From Paraburkholderia phytofirmans OLGA172 (lineage in GTDB: Bacteria > Pseudomonadota > Gammaproteobacteria > Burkholderiales > Burkholderiaceae), in contig NZ_CP014578.1 of the NCBI RefSeq assembly GCF_001634365.1, forward strand, positions 1,550,001-1,614,000: a stretch of DNA of 64,000 nucleotides, in the 5' to 3' direction. Both the position numbers and the translations under genes were made by a program. Shown here in pieces: positions 17,768 through 26,927 of the stretch. Position 1 is the stretch's first letter. Each line of letters begins with the position of its first letter. The notes under the pieces are model-generated. The model did no database searches. It saw only the letters and a list, made by a program, of their open reading frames with translations, and had not been told where the DNA came from.

Positions 17768-18605
17768 GCAAACGGGGGCCACATCTGCCCGCTTCGACCA
17801 GTCCTCTAAGCGTGACTATGGCGGCTCCCTCATCACACTGATGACGGGACGCCGAAGAGGGACGCCTACAAGTGGAAAAGCGCGTCTGGCCGTCCGCGCA
17901 GTTTGCGTTGCCTGTGAGTCCACTTTCGCGTGGTGTCGGACCGCTGCCCTATGCGGACCGCTGAACCGTCAGTGTCGGTGTACGCGGGACGACCGCCCTC
18001 TTGGGGAAGCCTTTTAAGCGATCCTGAAAATCTCCAAGGCATCGAGATAGAAAGCGGAATACTGTATCGACTGGTCCTGGAACGAAAAAATAGGCTGAAG
18101 CGTCATCACGCTAGATACATTAGCCGCTTCCCGGCACCTCTTGGAGTGCACTGCCAGTCAACTCGGTTTGCACTGACAGGCAACCGCCTTCATCGGCTTC
18201 TAAGCTATCGTTGTCTCCACCGACAAACCCCGCTGAACTCGAGACCGAGCGTACGGAAACAGGAGACGACAGTGGAAAGCGAACCGAAAGTCCACGGGGA
18301 GGCATTGCAACTCGATGACACCCTTGGAAGTCATGCCCCGACGCACTCGCAAAGCGGCATCCGCTGAAAAATGCTCCACGGATCCCCGGCATACGCGTCG
18401 CGTGGCGCGAAGCTCGTGGGAAGCGGAATCCACCAGGAATCCAATCGCGGCAGACTCGAAGACACCCCCCCAGTTGCCTATGGTCGGGGCAACCAGACAC
18501 GACCGTGCCGGGGTGTCGCGTCACCAGCGAGCCCCCGAGCACTTACGTGCTCGAAGACGTCATGCCGGACAGTGTGGCCTGCGTTCATTTTCGAAGGAGA
18601 CGAAT
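17768..18605. other. Intergenic region, possible gene remnant
   Basis: 838 bp without a convincing gene. The hydrolase frame is open back to 18315, but that part is low-complexity and has no ribosome-binding site. Open frames on the other strand (18120-18542) look like shadows. It should contain the promoter of the 18606 gene. Confidence 0.4.
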
Positions 18606-19508
18606 GTGCAAACCGACATAGAGTTCAAGACCCAGGACGGTACCACTTTGAGGGGGTGGCATTACGTACCGACCCAGAGCAAGGAAAGATTTCCGACCAT
18701 CGTGATGGCCCACGGCTTCTCGGCGGTGAAGGAGATGTATCTCGATCAATACGCCGAGGCCTTCGCCCGCGCCGGCTTCGCCTCGCTGGTCTATGACCAT
18801 CGCAACCTCGGCGCGAGTGACGGCACGCCCAGACAGGAGGTCGATCCACTGCAGCAGGTTCGCGACTACCGGGATGCCATCACGTTCACGGAGTCGCTGA
18901 GCCAGACCGACCCGGCGAGGATAGGGGTCTTCGGCTCGAGCTATAGCGGCGGCCACGTGCTGGTCGTGTCGGCGGTCGACCGCCGGGTGAAGTGTGTGGT
19001 CTCGCAGGTACCGTTGGTCACGGGCTACAGCAATGTGCGGCGGTTGGTTCGTGCCGACCTTCTCGCCGGCATGCAGGCAATGTTCGACCAAGACCGGCGC
19101 GCCCGCTACCTCGGCGAGCCTCCAGCCATGATGCCGGTTGTCTCCGAGGACCTGAGCGGCCCCGCCGTCATGCCGATGGCCGACGCTTGGGAATGGTTCA
19201 CCGAGACGCACAAACTGCGTGCACCGTCGTGGAAGAACGAAGTCACGCTGCGCTCGGTCGAGATGTTGGCGGAGTACGAGCCGGGCGCGCAGATTGCGTT
19301 CATCAGCCCGACGCCGCTGCTGATGATCGTTGCCCTGCGCGACAATTGCGCGGTAGCCGACGAAGCGCTGGTCGCTTATGAGAGGGCGTTGCAGCCGAAG
19401 AAGCTGGTGACGTTGGCCGGCGGACACTTCGATCCGTACGTGGGTGATTTCGCTGCGGCAAGCGGGGCCGCCTGCGACTGGTTCAAGCAACACCTTACGC
19501 CAGCTTGA
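18606..19508 (+). CDS. Alpha/beta-hydrolase (dienelactone-hydrolase-like)
   Basis: A 300-residue alpha/beta-hydrolase. It has RFPTIVMAHGFSAVKEMYLD (oxyanion strand), SLVYDHRNLGASDGTPRQEV and the nucleophile elbow IGVFGSSYSGGHVLVVSAVD (G-x-S-x-S-G). A late Asp lies in LLMIVALRDNCAVADEA and the catalytic His in LVTLAGGHFDPYVG. Related proteins include DLH-like hydrolases and peptidase S15-like esterases. The start is taken as GTG 18606 because GAAGGAGACGAAT precedes it at good spacing; the overlapping ATG at 18604 is out of frame. A crotonase follows 61 bp downstream. Confidence 0.85.
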   Translation: MQTDIEFKTQDGTTLRGWHYVPTQSKERFPTIVMAHGFSAVKEMYLDQYAEAFARAGFASLVYDHRNLGASDGTPRQEVDPLQQVRDYRDAITFTESLSQTDPARIGVFGSSYSGGHVLVVSAVDRRVKCVVSQVPLVTGYSNVRRLVRADLLAGMQAMFDQDRRARYLGEPPAMMPVVSEDLSGPAVMPMADAWEWFTETHKLRAPSWKNEVTLRSVEMLAEYEPGAQIAFISPTPLLMIVALRDNCAVADEALVAYERALQPKKLVTLAGGHFDPYVGDFAAASGAACDWFKQHLTPA

Positions 19509-19569
19509 CGGTCTGAGTTTGGGGTTACACGGTCGCGTAATCCCCGATTGGAGCAAGGAGAGGAGAAGC

Positions 19570-20412
19570 ATGGCTTACGACATTTACAAGCTAATCAAGG
19601 TAGAGATACGAGGGAAGGTCGCCTACGCGACAATCGACAACCCTCCGGTCAATTTAATAACCGCGGAGCTAATGGGTGAACTCACTCGGCTCTCCGCCCA
19701 ACTGGAAGCCGACGAAGATCTTCTGGTGGTTGTGCTCAGGAGCGCAAATCCGGATTTTTTCCTCTCCCACTTCGACGTCAATGCGATTCTCCAGTTCCCG
19801 GTTGATGCTCCTGCGCGCCGCGAGGATTACTTCAATGCGTTCTTTCACGACGTGTGCGAACGCTTTCGCCTGATGAACAAGGTCACGATTGCACAACTCG
19901 AGGGACGCGTAGGTGGCGGCGGGAGCGAGCTGTCGATGTCGTGTGATATGTGTTTCGGTGTGCGTGGCAAGACATTCGTGAACCAGATGGAGGTCGCGCT
20001 CGGTATCCTGCCTGGCGGCACGGGCACTCAGCGCCTTCCGCGCCTCATTGGTCGCAACCGCGCGGTCGAAGTGATCTTGGGCGGCGCCGATCTGGACGCC
20101 GACACCGCTGAACGCTGGGGCTACCTCAACCGCACCTTCGGACCAGGGCAGATCGGGCCCTATGTCGAATGGCTGGCGCACCGCATCGCCTCGTTCCCGG
20201 CCGAAGCCGTTCGGCTGGCCAAGCAGGCGATCGACTCTGCCGACAAGCCGATAGCTGACGGCTTCAGAGACGAGAGCTATCTGTTTCAGCAACTGATCCG
20301 TACCGAAGGTGGGCGGCGCAATATGCGCAAGTTCCTGGAGATTGGTGGCCAGACCCGCGATGGCGAGCTGAGGATTCAGGAGTTGAACGGGCTTTTGGGA
20401 GGACTGGATTGA
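19570..20412 (+). CDS. Enoyl-CoA hydratase/isomerase (crotonase) family protein
   Basis: A 280-residue crotonase. Oxyanion-hole segments are visible as NPDFFLSHFDVNAI (first) and AQLEGRVGGGGSELSMSCDM (second). Next come FVNQMEVALGILPGGTGTQR, LPRLIGRNRAVEVILGG and the C-terminal helices. The usual hydratase Glu near the third position is represented by the E of MEVALGILPGG. It would hydrate or isomerise an enoyl-CoA in the beta-oxidation that follows CoA activation by the 14508 ligase. ATG 19570 follows GCAAGGAGAGGAGAAGC, a strong ribosome-binding site. Confidence 0.92.
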   Translation: MAYDIYKLIKVEIRGKVAYATIDNPPVNLITAELMGELTRLSAQLEADEDLLVVVLRSANPDFFLSHFDVNAILQFPVDAPARREDYFNAFFHDVCERFRLMNKVTIAQLEGRVGGGGSELSMSCDMCFGVRGKTFVNQMEVALGILPGGTGTQRLPRLIGRNRAVEVILGGADLDADTAERWGYLNRTFGPGQIGPYVEWLAHRIASFPAEAVRLAKQAIDSADKPIADGFRDESYLFQQLIRTEGGRRNMRKFLEIGGQTRDGELRIQELNGLLGGLD

Positions 20413-20786
20413 TCTCGATTCGTTGCTCCCGAATGTGTCGATCCGCCGGCGCTTGAGCTCAACCGAGGCCATGCGCGTTTTGCGATCGTAGGTCGAGAGG
20501 TGGTCTTATGCTGATGTTCGCTAATACTGCTAGCCGCGTTCATTGATTGCGCTAGCATAATCAATGGACGTTATTGAGCCCCCATGAATCCAGTGGGCTC
20601 AGGCGGCATATCGAACGGGTTCAAGATGGAAATATTTGTGGATCCGCTCGGGCTACCGTTGCACGCTGCGCAAATGCCGGGCGGTGGCCCTTACCAGTTG
20701 CAGTTTGGTGCTTGCCGGAGCCAGCCTCGTGACAGTCGGTTAAATCGCCAAATCAGGTATCGGAACCAAGTCAAAGGAAAAGCATT
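20413..20786. other. Intergenic region between the two crotonases
   Basis: 374 bp. A short open frame (20584-20790) runs into the next gene but has no family features. Probably promoter or leader sequence for the second crotonase. Confidence 0.35.
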
Positions 20787-21644
20787 ATGAGCACGGAGCA
20801 AAAAACACCGGAAGTCAGGATGACCATCGACGATCACGTGTGCCTGATTTCGCTGGACAACGCAGCAAAAAAAAACGCCATCACCCCTGAATTGCTCGAC
20901 CAGCTTTCAAAACATCTTACGACGTTTGATGACGACGACGACTTGTGGGTTGCTGTACTCGATCCGGCGGGGGAACATACCACCGCGGGTTTAGATATGC
21001 CCAAATTCTTTGGGCCAGAAGCCACGGCCAAGCCGATCCCCCCGGACCAAGTAGACCCGTTCGGGCTGGCGCGTCGATGCAAGAAGCCGGTTGTGTCCGT
21101 CGTGCACGGCATCACCTACACGATCGGCATCGAAATGATGCTCGCGAGCGACATCGTGATTGCGGCTGACACGGCAAAGTTCTGTCAACTCGAGTCCAAG
21201 CGGGGTATTGCGCCGCTTGGTGGTGCGCACTTCCGTTATGTGGAGCGTGCCGGTTGGGGTAATGCGATGTACCACCTGTTTCTGTGCGACGAATTCGGGG
21301 CGCAGGAGGCTCTACGGATTGGCTTTGTTCAAGAAGTATTGCCGTATGGACAACATCGCGAGCGGGCGATCGAGATCGCGCGACTCATCTGCAAATGTGC
21401 ACCAATCGGCTTGCGTACAACCAAAGGAGCGGCGTTGATCTACGCCCGTGACGGCGAGGAGAAGGCAATCGCCGCCATTCCCGCCATGCAGGAGACAGTG
21501 TTCGCCACTGAGGACTTTAAAGAAGGAATCCGATCATTTAGGGGTCGTCTCAGAATTCGGAAAAAATCGTACGCTAAGCCACTTGCAGGGGGCGTAGCTG
21601 TGATCTTCGGCGATAAATGGCGGGAAAACTCCAGCGCTATTTGA
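20787..21644 (+). CDS. Enoyl-CoA hydratase/isomerase, C-terminus replaced by transposon sequence
   Basis: A 285-codon frame. Residues 1-251 are a normal crotonase, with HVCLISLDNAAKKNAITPEL, EHTTAGLDMPKFFG (first oxyanion segment), VSVVHGITYTIGIEMMLASD (second) and QLESKRGIAPLGGAHFRYVE. It ends natively in FKEGIRSF at 21540. The remaining 34 residues (RGRLRIRKKSYAKPLAGG onward) are read from the terminal repeat of the Tn3-family transposon that begins at 21541. Only the last few native residues are probably lost, so activity is possible. AAAGGAAAAGCATT precedes ATG 20787. Confidence 0.88.
   Translation: MSTEQKTPEVRMTIDDHVCLISLDNAAKKNAITPELLDQLSKHLTTFDDDDDLWVAVLDPAGEHTTAGLDMPKFFGPEATAKPIPPDQVDPFGLARRCKKPVVSVVHGITYTIGIEMMLASDIVIAADTAKFCQLESKRGIAPLGGAHFRYVERAGWGNAMYHLFLCDEFGAQEALRIGFVQEVLPYGQHRERAIEIARLICKCAPIGLRTTKGAALIYARDGEEKAIAAIPAMQETVFATEDFKEGIRSFRGRLRIRKKSYAKPLAGGVAVIFGDKWRENSSAI
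21541..21578 (+). repeat. Left terminal inverted repeat of the Tn3-family transposon
   Basis: 38 bp beginning GGGGTCGTCTCAGAATTCGG and ending TCGTACGCTAAG, which is the classic Tn3-family GGGGTCGTCTCAGAA start. It pairs with 39393-39430. Confidence 0.92.
21600..21643 (+). repeat. Copy of the tnpA-upstream segment at the left end of the transposon
   Basis: About 44 bp nearly identical, in inverted orientation, to 36328-36371. It includes CTTCGGCGATA followed by an ATG and the codons for MAGK-L/F-QRYL, so it is the first nine codons of the small gene at 36097-36351 followed by unrelated sequence. It marks an internal duplication or an earlier recombination within the element. Confidence 0.75.
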
Positions 21645-21653
21645 CGCATAACG

Positions 21654-22238
21654 TCAGACCGGCTCTGCCTTTCGCCTTACTCGCATGATGGATTGCCGCG
21701 TTGTGGCGTAATCGCGCGCGAGCTGAGAGACGGATTCGCCCGCTGCCAAACGCTGCATGACTTCGGCCTGCTGCATAGCCGTCAACGCCGGAGGGCGTCC
21801 CATTACCGTTCCTTCTGCACGGGCGCGCACGATCCCGGCGTGAGTACGTTCGATCAGCAAGTCACGCTCGAACTCTGCAACTGCGATGAGAACGCCCATG
21901 GTCATCTTCCCGGCGGCACTTGTCAGGTCCACGCCTCCAAGAGCGAGACAATGGACGCGAATGTCATCAATCGCGAGGCGCTCTACCGTCGAGCGTACGT
22001 CCATCGCATTACGGCCGAGGCGATCAAGCTTCGTGACAATGAGCACATCGCCTGGTTCAAGTCGATCCAGCAGACGAGTGAATTGTGGACGCTCGCTGGC
22101 CGTGACGCTGCCGCTAATGTTTTCGGTGACAATGCGTCGCTTATCTACCGCAAAGCCAGCCGCCGCTATTTCGCGTACTTGGTTTTCGGTGTTTTGATCT
22201 GTGGTGCTGACGCGGGCATAAATGAAATTTCGCGACAT
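21654..22238 (-). CDS. tnpR: TnpR serine resolvase
   Basis: A 194-residue serine recombinase of normal resolvase length. The catalytic region is [20 protein letters not shown], with the nucleophile Ser in [27 protein letters not shown] and [20 protein letters not shown] are conserved resolvase segments. A C-terminal helix-turn-helix ends the protein ([20 protein letters not shown]). It resolves the cointegrates made by TnpA at the res site just upstream (22251-22357). It reads toward the left terminal repeat, with the cargo on the far side of res. Confidence 0.96.
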   Translation of the reverse strand: MSRNFIYARVSTTDQNTENQVREIAAAGFAVDKRRIVTENISGSVTASERPQFTRLLDRLEPGDVLIVTKLDRLGRNAMDVRSTVERLAIDDIRVHCLALGGVDLTSAAGKMTMGVLIAVAEFERDLLIERTHAGIVRARAEGTVMGRPPALTAMQQAEVMQRLAAGESVSQLARDYATTRQSIMRVRRKAEPV

Positions 22239-22250
22239 CCGGCTCTCTAA

Positions 22251-22357
22251 TATGTACGAAACCGACGTACGATTATTGAATACCGTACGGTACTACGAAA
22301 CACTTACTTTCGTACATATGTGACAGGGGATGTACCGAACCGATCGGTTTCGTACAT
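22251..22357. promoter_or_regulatory. res site of the Tn3-family transposon
   Basis: Three repeat-rich subsites lie upstream of tnpR. A region from TATGTACGAA contains paired GTACG motifs (22251-22272). ACCGTACGGTACTACGAAAC runs to TTTCGTACATA (22282-22319). A near-perfect 28-bp dyad sits at 22330-22357 (ATGTACCGAACC / GGTTTCGTACAT). This is the usual place and build of resolvase binding sites I, II and III. The tnpR promoter should lie within it. Confidence 0.75.
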
Positions 22358-22481
22358 GTTCATGGGACCGAATTCGGCCAAAAGCGGTCCCCCGCATCCC
22401 AATCTGGAACGTCAGCTTACAGATGTGGAAAAGCCGCTCAATATGGAAAACATTCTGGCGTTGTCGCTGGCTTCTCTTGCC

Positions 22482-23327
22482 TCAACGAGTCGACGGCACG
22501 GACGCCAGGATTCGCGCGGCACGTTCGGCTACCGGTCGATCAATCATCTCGCCCTCATGCGCGACCGCCGAGCCACCACTGGCACCAAATTTTGCGAGAA
22601 CATTACGCGCCCACTCTATTTCCGCGGTAGAAGGACAGAACGTTGCGTTCACTGCGAGAACCTGGGCCGGATGAATGCAAAGCTTCCCGCCGAATCCAAA
22701 GCGTTTCGCGCGTGCTGCATGCTCTGAGATGCGAGCTTGGTCCCTCAATTCCAGGCTTACGCCGTCCACCGGAGCAGGGAGCCCGGCGAGGCGCGATTCA
22801 AGGACAAACATGGTGCGCACCGCAGCCAGTTCCATTTCGTCGTCACTGACTGTGATGCTCGCATCGACGCCGAAATCTACGTTGCCGAAAGCAAAACGGT
22901 GAAGTCCCTTGACGGTTGCCATATCGCGCAGACCCAGCACCCCAGCGACCGTCTCGACTAACGCGTAGAGTGCGTGCCGACCATCGATGCGCCTGGCTAC
23001 ATCGCGCACCGTATCAGGCTCGGACTTTGGGCACATGATCGTGACCGAAGACGGTAACTCTGACACGAAGCTCAGATCCTCATCGTGCCACTGGGCTTCT
23101 GGCCCGTTGATACGAACGATGATCTCAGCACTTTCTGCGTGATCCGAAGAAAGCCAACGGAAGATTGCTTCGCGTGCGGCGGCTTTGTTTTGAGGCGCAA
23201 CGGCATCCTCCAGGTCGACGATGACGCCACTTGCGCCTGTGGCGACTGCCTTGTCGAAGCGATCGAAACGATCCCCGGGTACGAACAGCAAGCTGCTGAC
23301 TGATGGGCGAATGATTGTGGTATTCAC
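22482..23327 (-). CDS. CitE/HpcH-type CoA-ester lyase, probable citramalyl-CoA lyase
   Basis: A 281-residue HpcH/HpaI-CitE family lyase. It has RPSVSSLLFVPGDRFDRFDK, VIVDLEDAVAPQNKAAARE (the acidic metal-binding motif), EIIVRINGPEAQWHDEDL and YALVETVAGVLGLRDMATV. RFAFGNVDFGVDASITVSDD and GFGGKLCIHPAQVLAVNATF follow. The family cleaves malyl-, citramalyl- or citryl-CoA with Mg2+. The GTG start at 23327 overlaps the stop of the MaoC-type gene as GTGA, so the two are translationally coupled. Next to a mesaconyl-CoA hydratase-like gene, the most likely reaction is citramalyl-CoA to pyruvate plus acetyl-CoA. The exact substrate is inferred. Confidence 0.9.
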   Translation of the reverse strand: MNTTIIRPSVSSLLFVPGDRFDRFDKAVATGASGVIVDLEDAVAPQNKAAAREAIFRWLSSDHAESAEIIVRINGPEAQWHDEDLSFVSELPSSVTIMCPKSEPDTVRDVARRIDGRHALYALVETVAGVLGLRDMATVKGLHRFAFGNVDFGVDASITVSDDEMELAAVRTMFVLESRLAGLPAPVDGVSLELRDQARISEHAARAKRFGFGGKLCIHPAQVLAVNATFCPSTAEIEWARNVLAKFGASGGSAVAHEGEMIDRPVAERAARILASVPSTR

Positions 23328-24247
23328 ATGTCCTCCAGATGGGCGGTGGCCTGCATTGCGATCGCACCTCTGCTGTCAACGGCGCGCATGTTAAGGCGGC
23401 TGCCGTCATCTGGATCGCACCACGCCTGCAGTTCCAAAGTCTCGTTGACGAACAACGGACTCAGGCCCTTGAACTCGAACGCGCTCAATTTCGATTGAGG
23501 CTTACAGTCCTGGGCAAAGTTTTGCAGGAGGGTGGCCGTCAGCGGGCCGTGAACGACAAGATCTCTGTAGCCTTCGACGTCGCGGGCGTACGACTGATCG
23601 TAGTGAATGCGGTGTCCGTTGAATGTCAGCGCGGAGTAGCGAAAGAGCATTGTGTTGTCAGGCGTCAGGCGCTCGCGCCATTGCACGGGCGCATCGGGCG
23701 CTGCGACTACGTTTGCGGGCCGTGATATTGGCTGGACGGCCTCCCGATACACAATGTCCTGTTCCTCGACAATGTAATCCACCGGTTTTCCCTTGCAATT
23801 GATCGCGATGCGGTGCTCGACGGTCACGAAGCAAAGGCGGCCGGCTCGCCCCTCCTTGTTGGTGATGTGCAGAATGCGGCTGGAACGTGTGGCTTCTGCG
23901 CAGATCGGGAGCTCCGACAGGTAGCGAATCCGGCTCCCGGCCCACATACGGCGTGGCAGAGGTACTGGCGGCAAGAAGCTCGATGCTTCGCGGATCGGGT
24001 GCCCGTCCTCGCCCAGTGAACTACGTCGTGCAACCGGATTGAAAAATAACCAATGCCAACCCGGCGGCAACCGCTTGCCTTCGGCATGCTCGATCGTAAA
24101 ATCGAGGGTCGCGGCAAGCGCCGAGACTGCCGACGGATCGATGCGCTGTCGCAAGACTTCGGTCCGGTGGGTCCAGCCGGGAAAAAGGTTATCCATATCC
24201 ATTCTCGAGCTCTGGGTCGGGGCGTCACTGAAGAGAACTGTATTCAT
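23324..24247 (-). CDS. MaoC/FAS1-like dehydratase, probable mesaconyl-CoA hydratase
   Basis: A 307-residue double-hotdog hydratase. The N-terminal FAS1-type dehydratase domain includes LPPGWHWLFFNPVARRSSLG, HPIREASSFLPPVPLPRRMW and RILHITNKEGRAGRLCFVTV. The C-terminal MaoC-like domain has FRYSALTFNGHRIHYDQSYA and LVVHGPLTATLLQNFA. HRIHYD and VVHGPL are characteristic of mesaconyl-C4-CoA (3-methylfumaryl-CoA) hydratases. It would hydrate mesaconyl-C4-CoA to citramalyl-CoA for the lyase encoded next. ATGA overlaps link it to the MFS gene upstream. A second in-frame start, MDMDNLFPGW, is 15 codons in. Confidence 0.87.
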   Translation of the reverse strand: MNTVLFSDAPTQSSRMDMDNLFPGWTHRTEVLRQRIDPSAVSALAATLDFTIEHAEGKRLPPGWHWLFFNPVARRSSLGEDGHPIREASSFLPPVPLPRRMWAGSRIRYLSELPICAEATRSSRILHITNKEGRAGRLCFVTVEHRIAINCKGKPVDYIVEEQDIVYREAVQPISRPANVVAAPDAPVQWRERLTPDNTMLFRYSALTFNGHRIHYDQSYARDVEGYRDLVVHGPLTATLLQNFAQDCKPQSKLSAFEFKGLSPLFVNETLELQAWCDPDDGSRLNMRAVDSRGAIAMQATAHLEDM

Positions 24248-25557
24248 GATTTGGCCAACTTGGTCGGTGGGAGTGTCACCGCTTTCTTTGCTCGTGAGCG
24301 GGCCGCAAGAAGCACGACTCCTCCGAATACACCCGAGATTCCCAGCGCGATGAACGAAGGGCCGAAGCTCGTCGAAATGGATTTGGTGTAGCCCACCAGC
24401 AATGGCCCCAGAAACTGACCGAGAAAGCTGCCGCCGCCGACGACCACGCCGACCGCGGGAATCGCTTTCCGAAGCGGCAGGATTTCCGTCAGGTAAGAGG
24501 AGATAAGCGGTGTCGGCATTTTCAGCATGAATCCGATAGTCAGAATCAGGGCGATCTGGAGATACAGGAGGTGCGCGGGCGTCATTGCCAGTGCGATCAG
24601 CACGGCGCCGGAGATGATCATCGGGATCGCGGCGTGCCAGCGACGCTCCTGGCCATGCTTATCCGATCGACTCGTGATGTAGTAGATACCCAGCATCGAC
24701 ATGACGAACGGTGCGCCAGATAGCACGCCAACCATCATCCCGCTGATCCTGTTATCGGATTTGAAGATCGTCGGAAGCCACAGCGTCAGGCCGTACAGGA
24801 TGATCTGGCTACAGGCGAATCCGATCATCAGCATCCAGACCGATGGCTCCTTGAAGATCGTGAGCCATGAATCGACGTTTGTGTCTTTGTACGCGGCCTG
24901 CTCTTCGGCCAGGTGGGACTCGATCTTTTCGCGATCTGGCGTGGACAGCCAGCGCGCGGCATCGAGGCGTCGCGGAATCGCATAGAACCACGCGACGCAG
25001 AAGAGCCACGCGGGCAATCCCTCGACGATCATCATTACGCGCCAGTTGTAGTGCGCAAGCACGGCGGCCGATATCGGCCCGGCGAGGAACCCACCGGCAG
25101 CGACACTGAGGTTCCAGATTCCGAATGCACGGCCCCGCTCCGACTTGATGAACCACTGGGCCAGCAGCATCGACGAAGCGGCGTAGATCGGACCTTCGGC
25201 CAGACCAAGGAGAAACCGGATCGCGAGCAGCTCCTGGAAAGTCCGGGCGAGTCCAGTCAGGATCGCGATGCCGCCGAAGAGGATCAAACAGATCCCGATA
25301 AGGCGACGCGGCCCCACCCGAAGCGCGAGATAGCCGGCAAGCAACTGGGTCACGATATAGCCCCACGCGAAGGCGCCGCCGATCCAGCCTGCCTGCACCG
25401 AACTCAGATCCAGCTCTTTCGTGATGTACGGAAGAGCCATGCCGACGTTGACACGATCGAAGAAGGAAATCATGTACATCAGAAACACCGCCGGCATGAT
25501 GATCAACCAGCGCTTCTTCGCCGTATCCGTCTCAGGTATTGCAGTATTCGAGTCCAT
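24244..25557 (-). CDS. MFS transporter, ACS (anion:cation symporter) family
   Basis: A 437-residue carrier with about 12 membrane segments. The ACS signature appears early as MISFFDRVNVGMALPYITKE, followed by GWIGGAFAWGYIVTQLLAGY and FLLGLAEGPIYAASSMLLAQ. The C-half has MLGIYYITSRSDKHGQERRW and the final AVGVVVGGGSFLGQFLGPLL. Family members import carboxylates with protons or cations. Its place between the CoA transferase gene and the hydratase gene, with an ATGA overlap to the latter, suggests it imports the dicarboxylic acid this operon degrades, such as mesaconate or a relative. Confidence 0.9.
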   Translation of the reverse strand: MDSNTAIPETDTAKKRWLIIMPAVFLMYMISFFDRVNVGMALPYITKELDLSSVQAGWIGGAFAWGYIVTQLLAGYLALRVGPRRLIGICLILFGGIAILTGLARTFQELLAIRFLLGLAEGPIYAASSMLLAQWFIKSERGRAFGIWNLSVAAGGFLAGPISAAVLAHYNWRVMMIVEGLPAWLFCVAWFYAIPRRLDAARWLSTPDREKIESHLAEEQAAYKDTNVDSWLTIFKEPSVWMLMIGFACSQIILYGLTLWLPTIFKSDNRISGMMVGVLSGAPFVMSMLGIYYITSRSDKHGQERRWHAAIPMIISGAVLIALAMTPAHLLYLQIALILTIGFMLKMPTPLISSYLTEILPLRKAIPAVGVVVGGGSFLGQFLGPLLVGYTKSISTSFGPSFIALGISGVFGGVVLLAARSRAKKAVTLPPTKLAKS

Positions 25558-25613
25558 ATCGATATCTCCTCCAATGTGCGTCGTCAGTGCGTCGCTGGTA
25601 TGTAGTGGGGTTG

Positions 25614-26861
25614 TTAGCTTGCCGTCGGATCAAGCTCGGGACCGGCAACCACGCCGGCATCGTGCAGCCGCCCGATTTCCGCGCTGCCGAGGCTCAGCAC
25701 TTCGCTCAGCACTTCATCTGTGTGCGTGCCCAACCAGGGCGCGGGTTTCGTCGGCTTGCGCTCCATGGTCGAGGCCCGCACCGTCGCCCCCGCACTGAGG
25801 TGTTCGCCGATACCCGGCGTGACCATGCGCTCGAACACTGGATTGGTGAGGTTGACGCGTGGATCGTTGGCAAGCAGATCGGTCACCGTCCGGTATTGGC
25901 CCCAGCAGACCTTGTGCTCATCGAGCGCCATCGCTGCTTCCCGAAGGCTTCGCCTCGCGAACCACGGCTCGATCAGGTCCGCGATCGCGTTGCGGCCCTC
26001 GAAGCGCTGCGCTTCATCGGAGAAATCGAGGTCCATGCGCGCCTGCAAAGCGGCGACGGATTCGCCTAGGTCGCAGCAGCGGACAAGCGCCTTCCATTGA
26101 CCGCTGGAAATCGCCGCTACCATGATGCGAATACCGTCCACGGTTCCGAAGTCCCGTCCGAACGCGCCGTACAGGTGATTGCCGATCGATGGCCGGTCCT
26201 GTTGCAGCAATTCCGCTTCAGCCAAAAGGCCGAGATGAGACAGCGTGCTGAATGCCATATCTGATAGCGCGAGTTTCAACTCCGCGCCCGCGCCGAGGCG
26301 ACGGCGGTGGTCGACCGCTGCCGCCACGGCAAACGCCGCCTGATACGCGCACGCGATGTCCCAAGCCGGCAGGACGTGATTCACCGGCTTCTCCGGCGAT
26401 CCGCCGCCGGTGACCGCGGGATAGCCCGTCGCGCAGTTGACCGTGTAGTCCACCGCAGTGCTGCCATCGCCGTTGCCTTGAATCGTGCACGTGATTACGT
26501 CGGAACGACGGCTGGCGAGCAGGTCGTGCCGGAGCCACGGCGTGCCGATATTGGTAAGCAATACGCCTGCCTCGGGGCCGGGCGCGGTCACGAGCGCCTG
26601 GATCAGCTCGCGTCCTTCCGGTGTACGCAGGTCGATTGCCACCGAGCGCTTGCCCTTGTTCAGCGCGGTCCAGTACAGGCTCCGGCCCCGCCCCTCGTGA
26701 TGGGGCATGCGCGGCATCCGTCCATAATCAATGCCGCCGCCGATCATGTCGATACGGATGACGTCAGCGCCGAACTGGGCGAGCGCCAGGCCGGCCAGCG
26801 GCGCCGCGATAAACGCGGAACTCTCGATGATCCGCAACGGTTTAAAAAATGGATAAGTCAT
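25614..26861 (-). CDS. CaiB/BaiF-family CoA transferase, probable mesaconyl-CoA isomerase type
   Basis: A 415-residue class III CoA transferase. The N-terminus has FFKPLRIIESSAFIAAPLAG, LAQFGADVIRIDMIGGGIDY and ALNKGKRSVAIDLRTPEGRE. The position of the catalytic Asp is filled by HVLPAWDIACAYQAAFAVAA (D of AWDIA). The C-terminal AGATVRASTMERKPTKPAPW and LGTHTDEVLSEVL are typical. The GGGIDYGRMP stretch and the AWD arrangement recall mesaconyl-C1-CoA to C4-CoA transferases (2-methylfumaryl-CoA isomerase), which fits the hydratase and lyase in the same operon. That function is inferred. Confidence 0.86.
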   Translation of the reverse strand: MTYPFFKPLRIIESSAFIAAPLAGLALAQFGADVIRIDMIGGGIDYGRMPRMPHHEGRGRSLYWTALNKGKRSVAIDLRTPEGRELIQALVTAPGPEAGVLLTNIGTPWLRHDLLASRRSDVITCTIQGNGDGSTAVDYTVNCATGYPAVTGGGSPEKPVNHVLPAWDIACAYQAAFAVAAAVDHRRRLGAGAELKLALSDMAFSTLSHLGLLAEAELLQQDRPSIGNHLYGAFGRDFGTVDGIRIMVAAISSGQWKALVRCCDLGESVAALQARMDLDFSDEAQRFEGRNAIADLIEPWFARRSLREAAMALDEHKVCWGQYRTVTDLLANDPRVNLTNPVFERMVTPGIGEHLSAGATVRASTMERKPTKPAPWLGTHTDEVLSEVLSLGSAEIGRLHDAGVVAGPELDPTAS

Positions 26862-26927
26862 ATCGTTTCACCTGATTCGGAATGCGAACTATGTAGGAAT
26901 CGCACGTGCGACGCGGCGCATATTGAT

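Noticed and set aside
18120..18542. 140-codon minus-strand frame in the gap before the second hydrolase
   Set aside because: No ribosome-binding site, odd composition and no family match.
18585..19571. 328-codon frame antisense to the dienelactone-hydrolase-like gene
   Set aside because: Same shadow effect; no start context and no recognisable domain.
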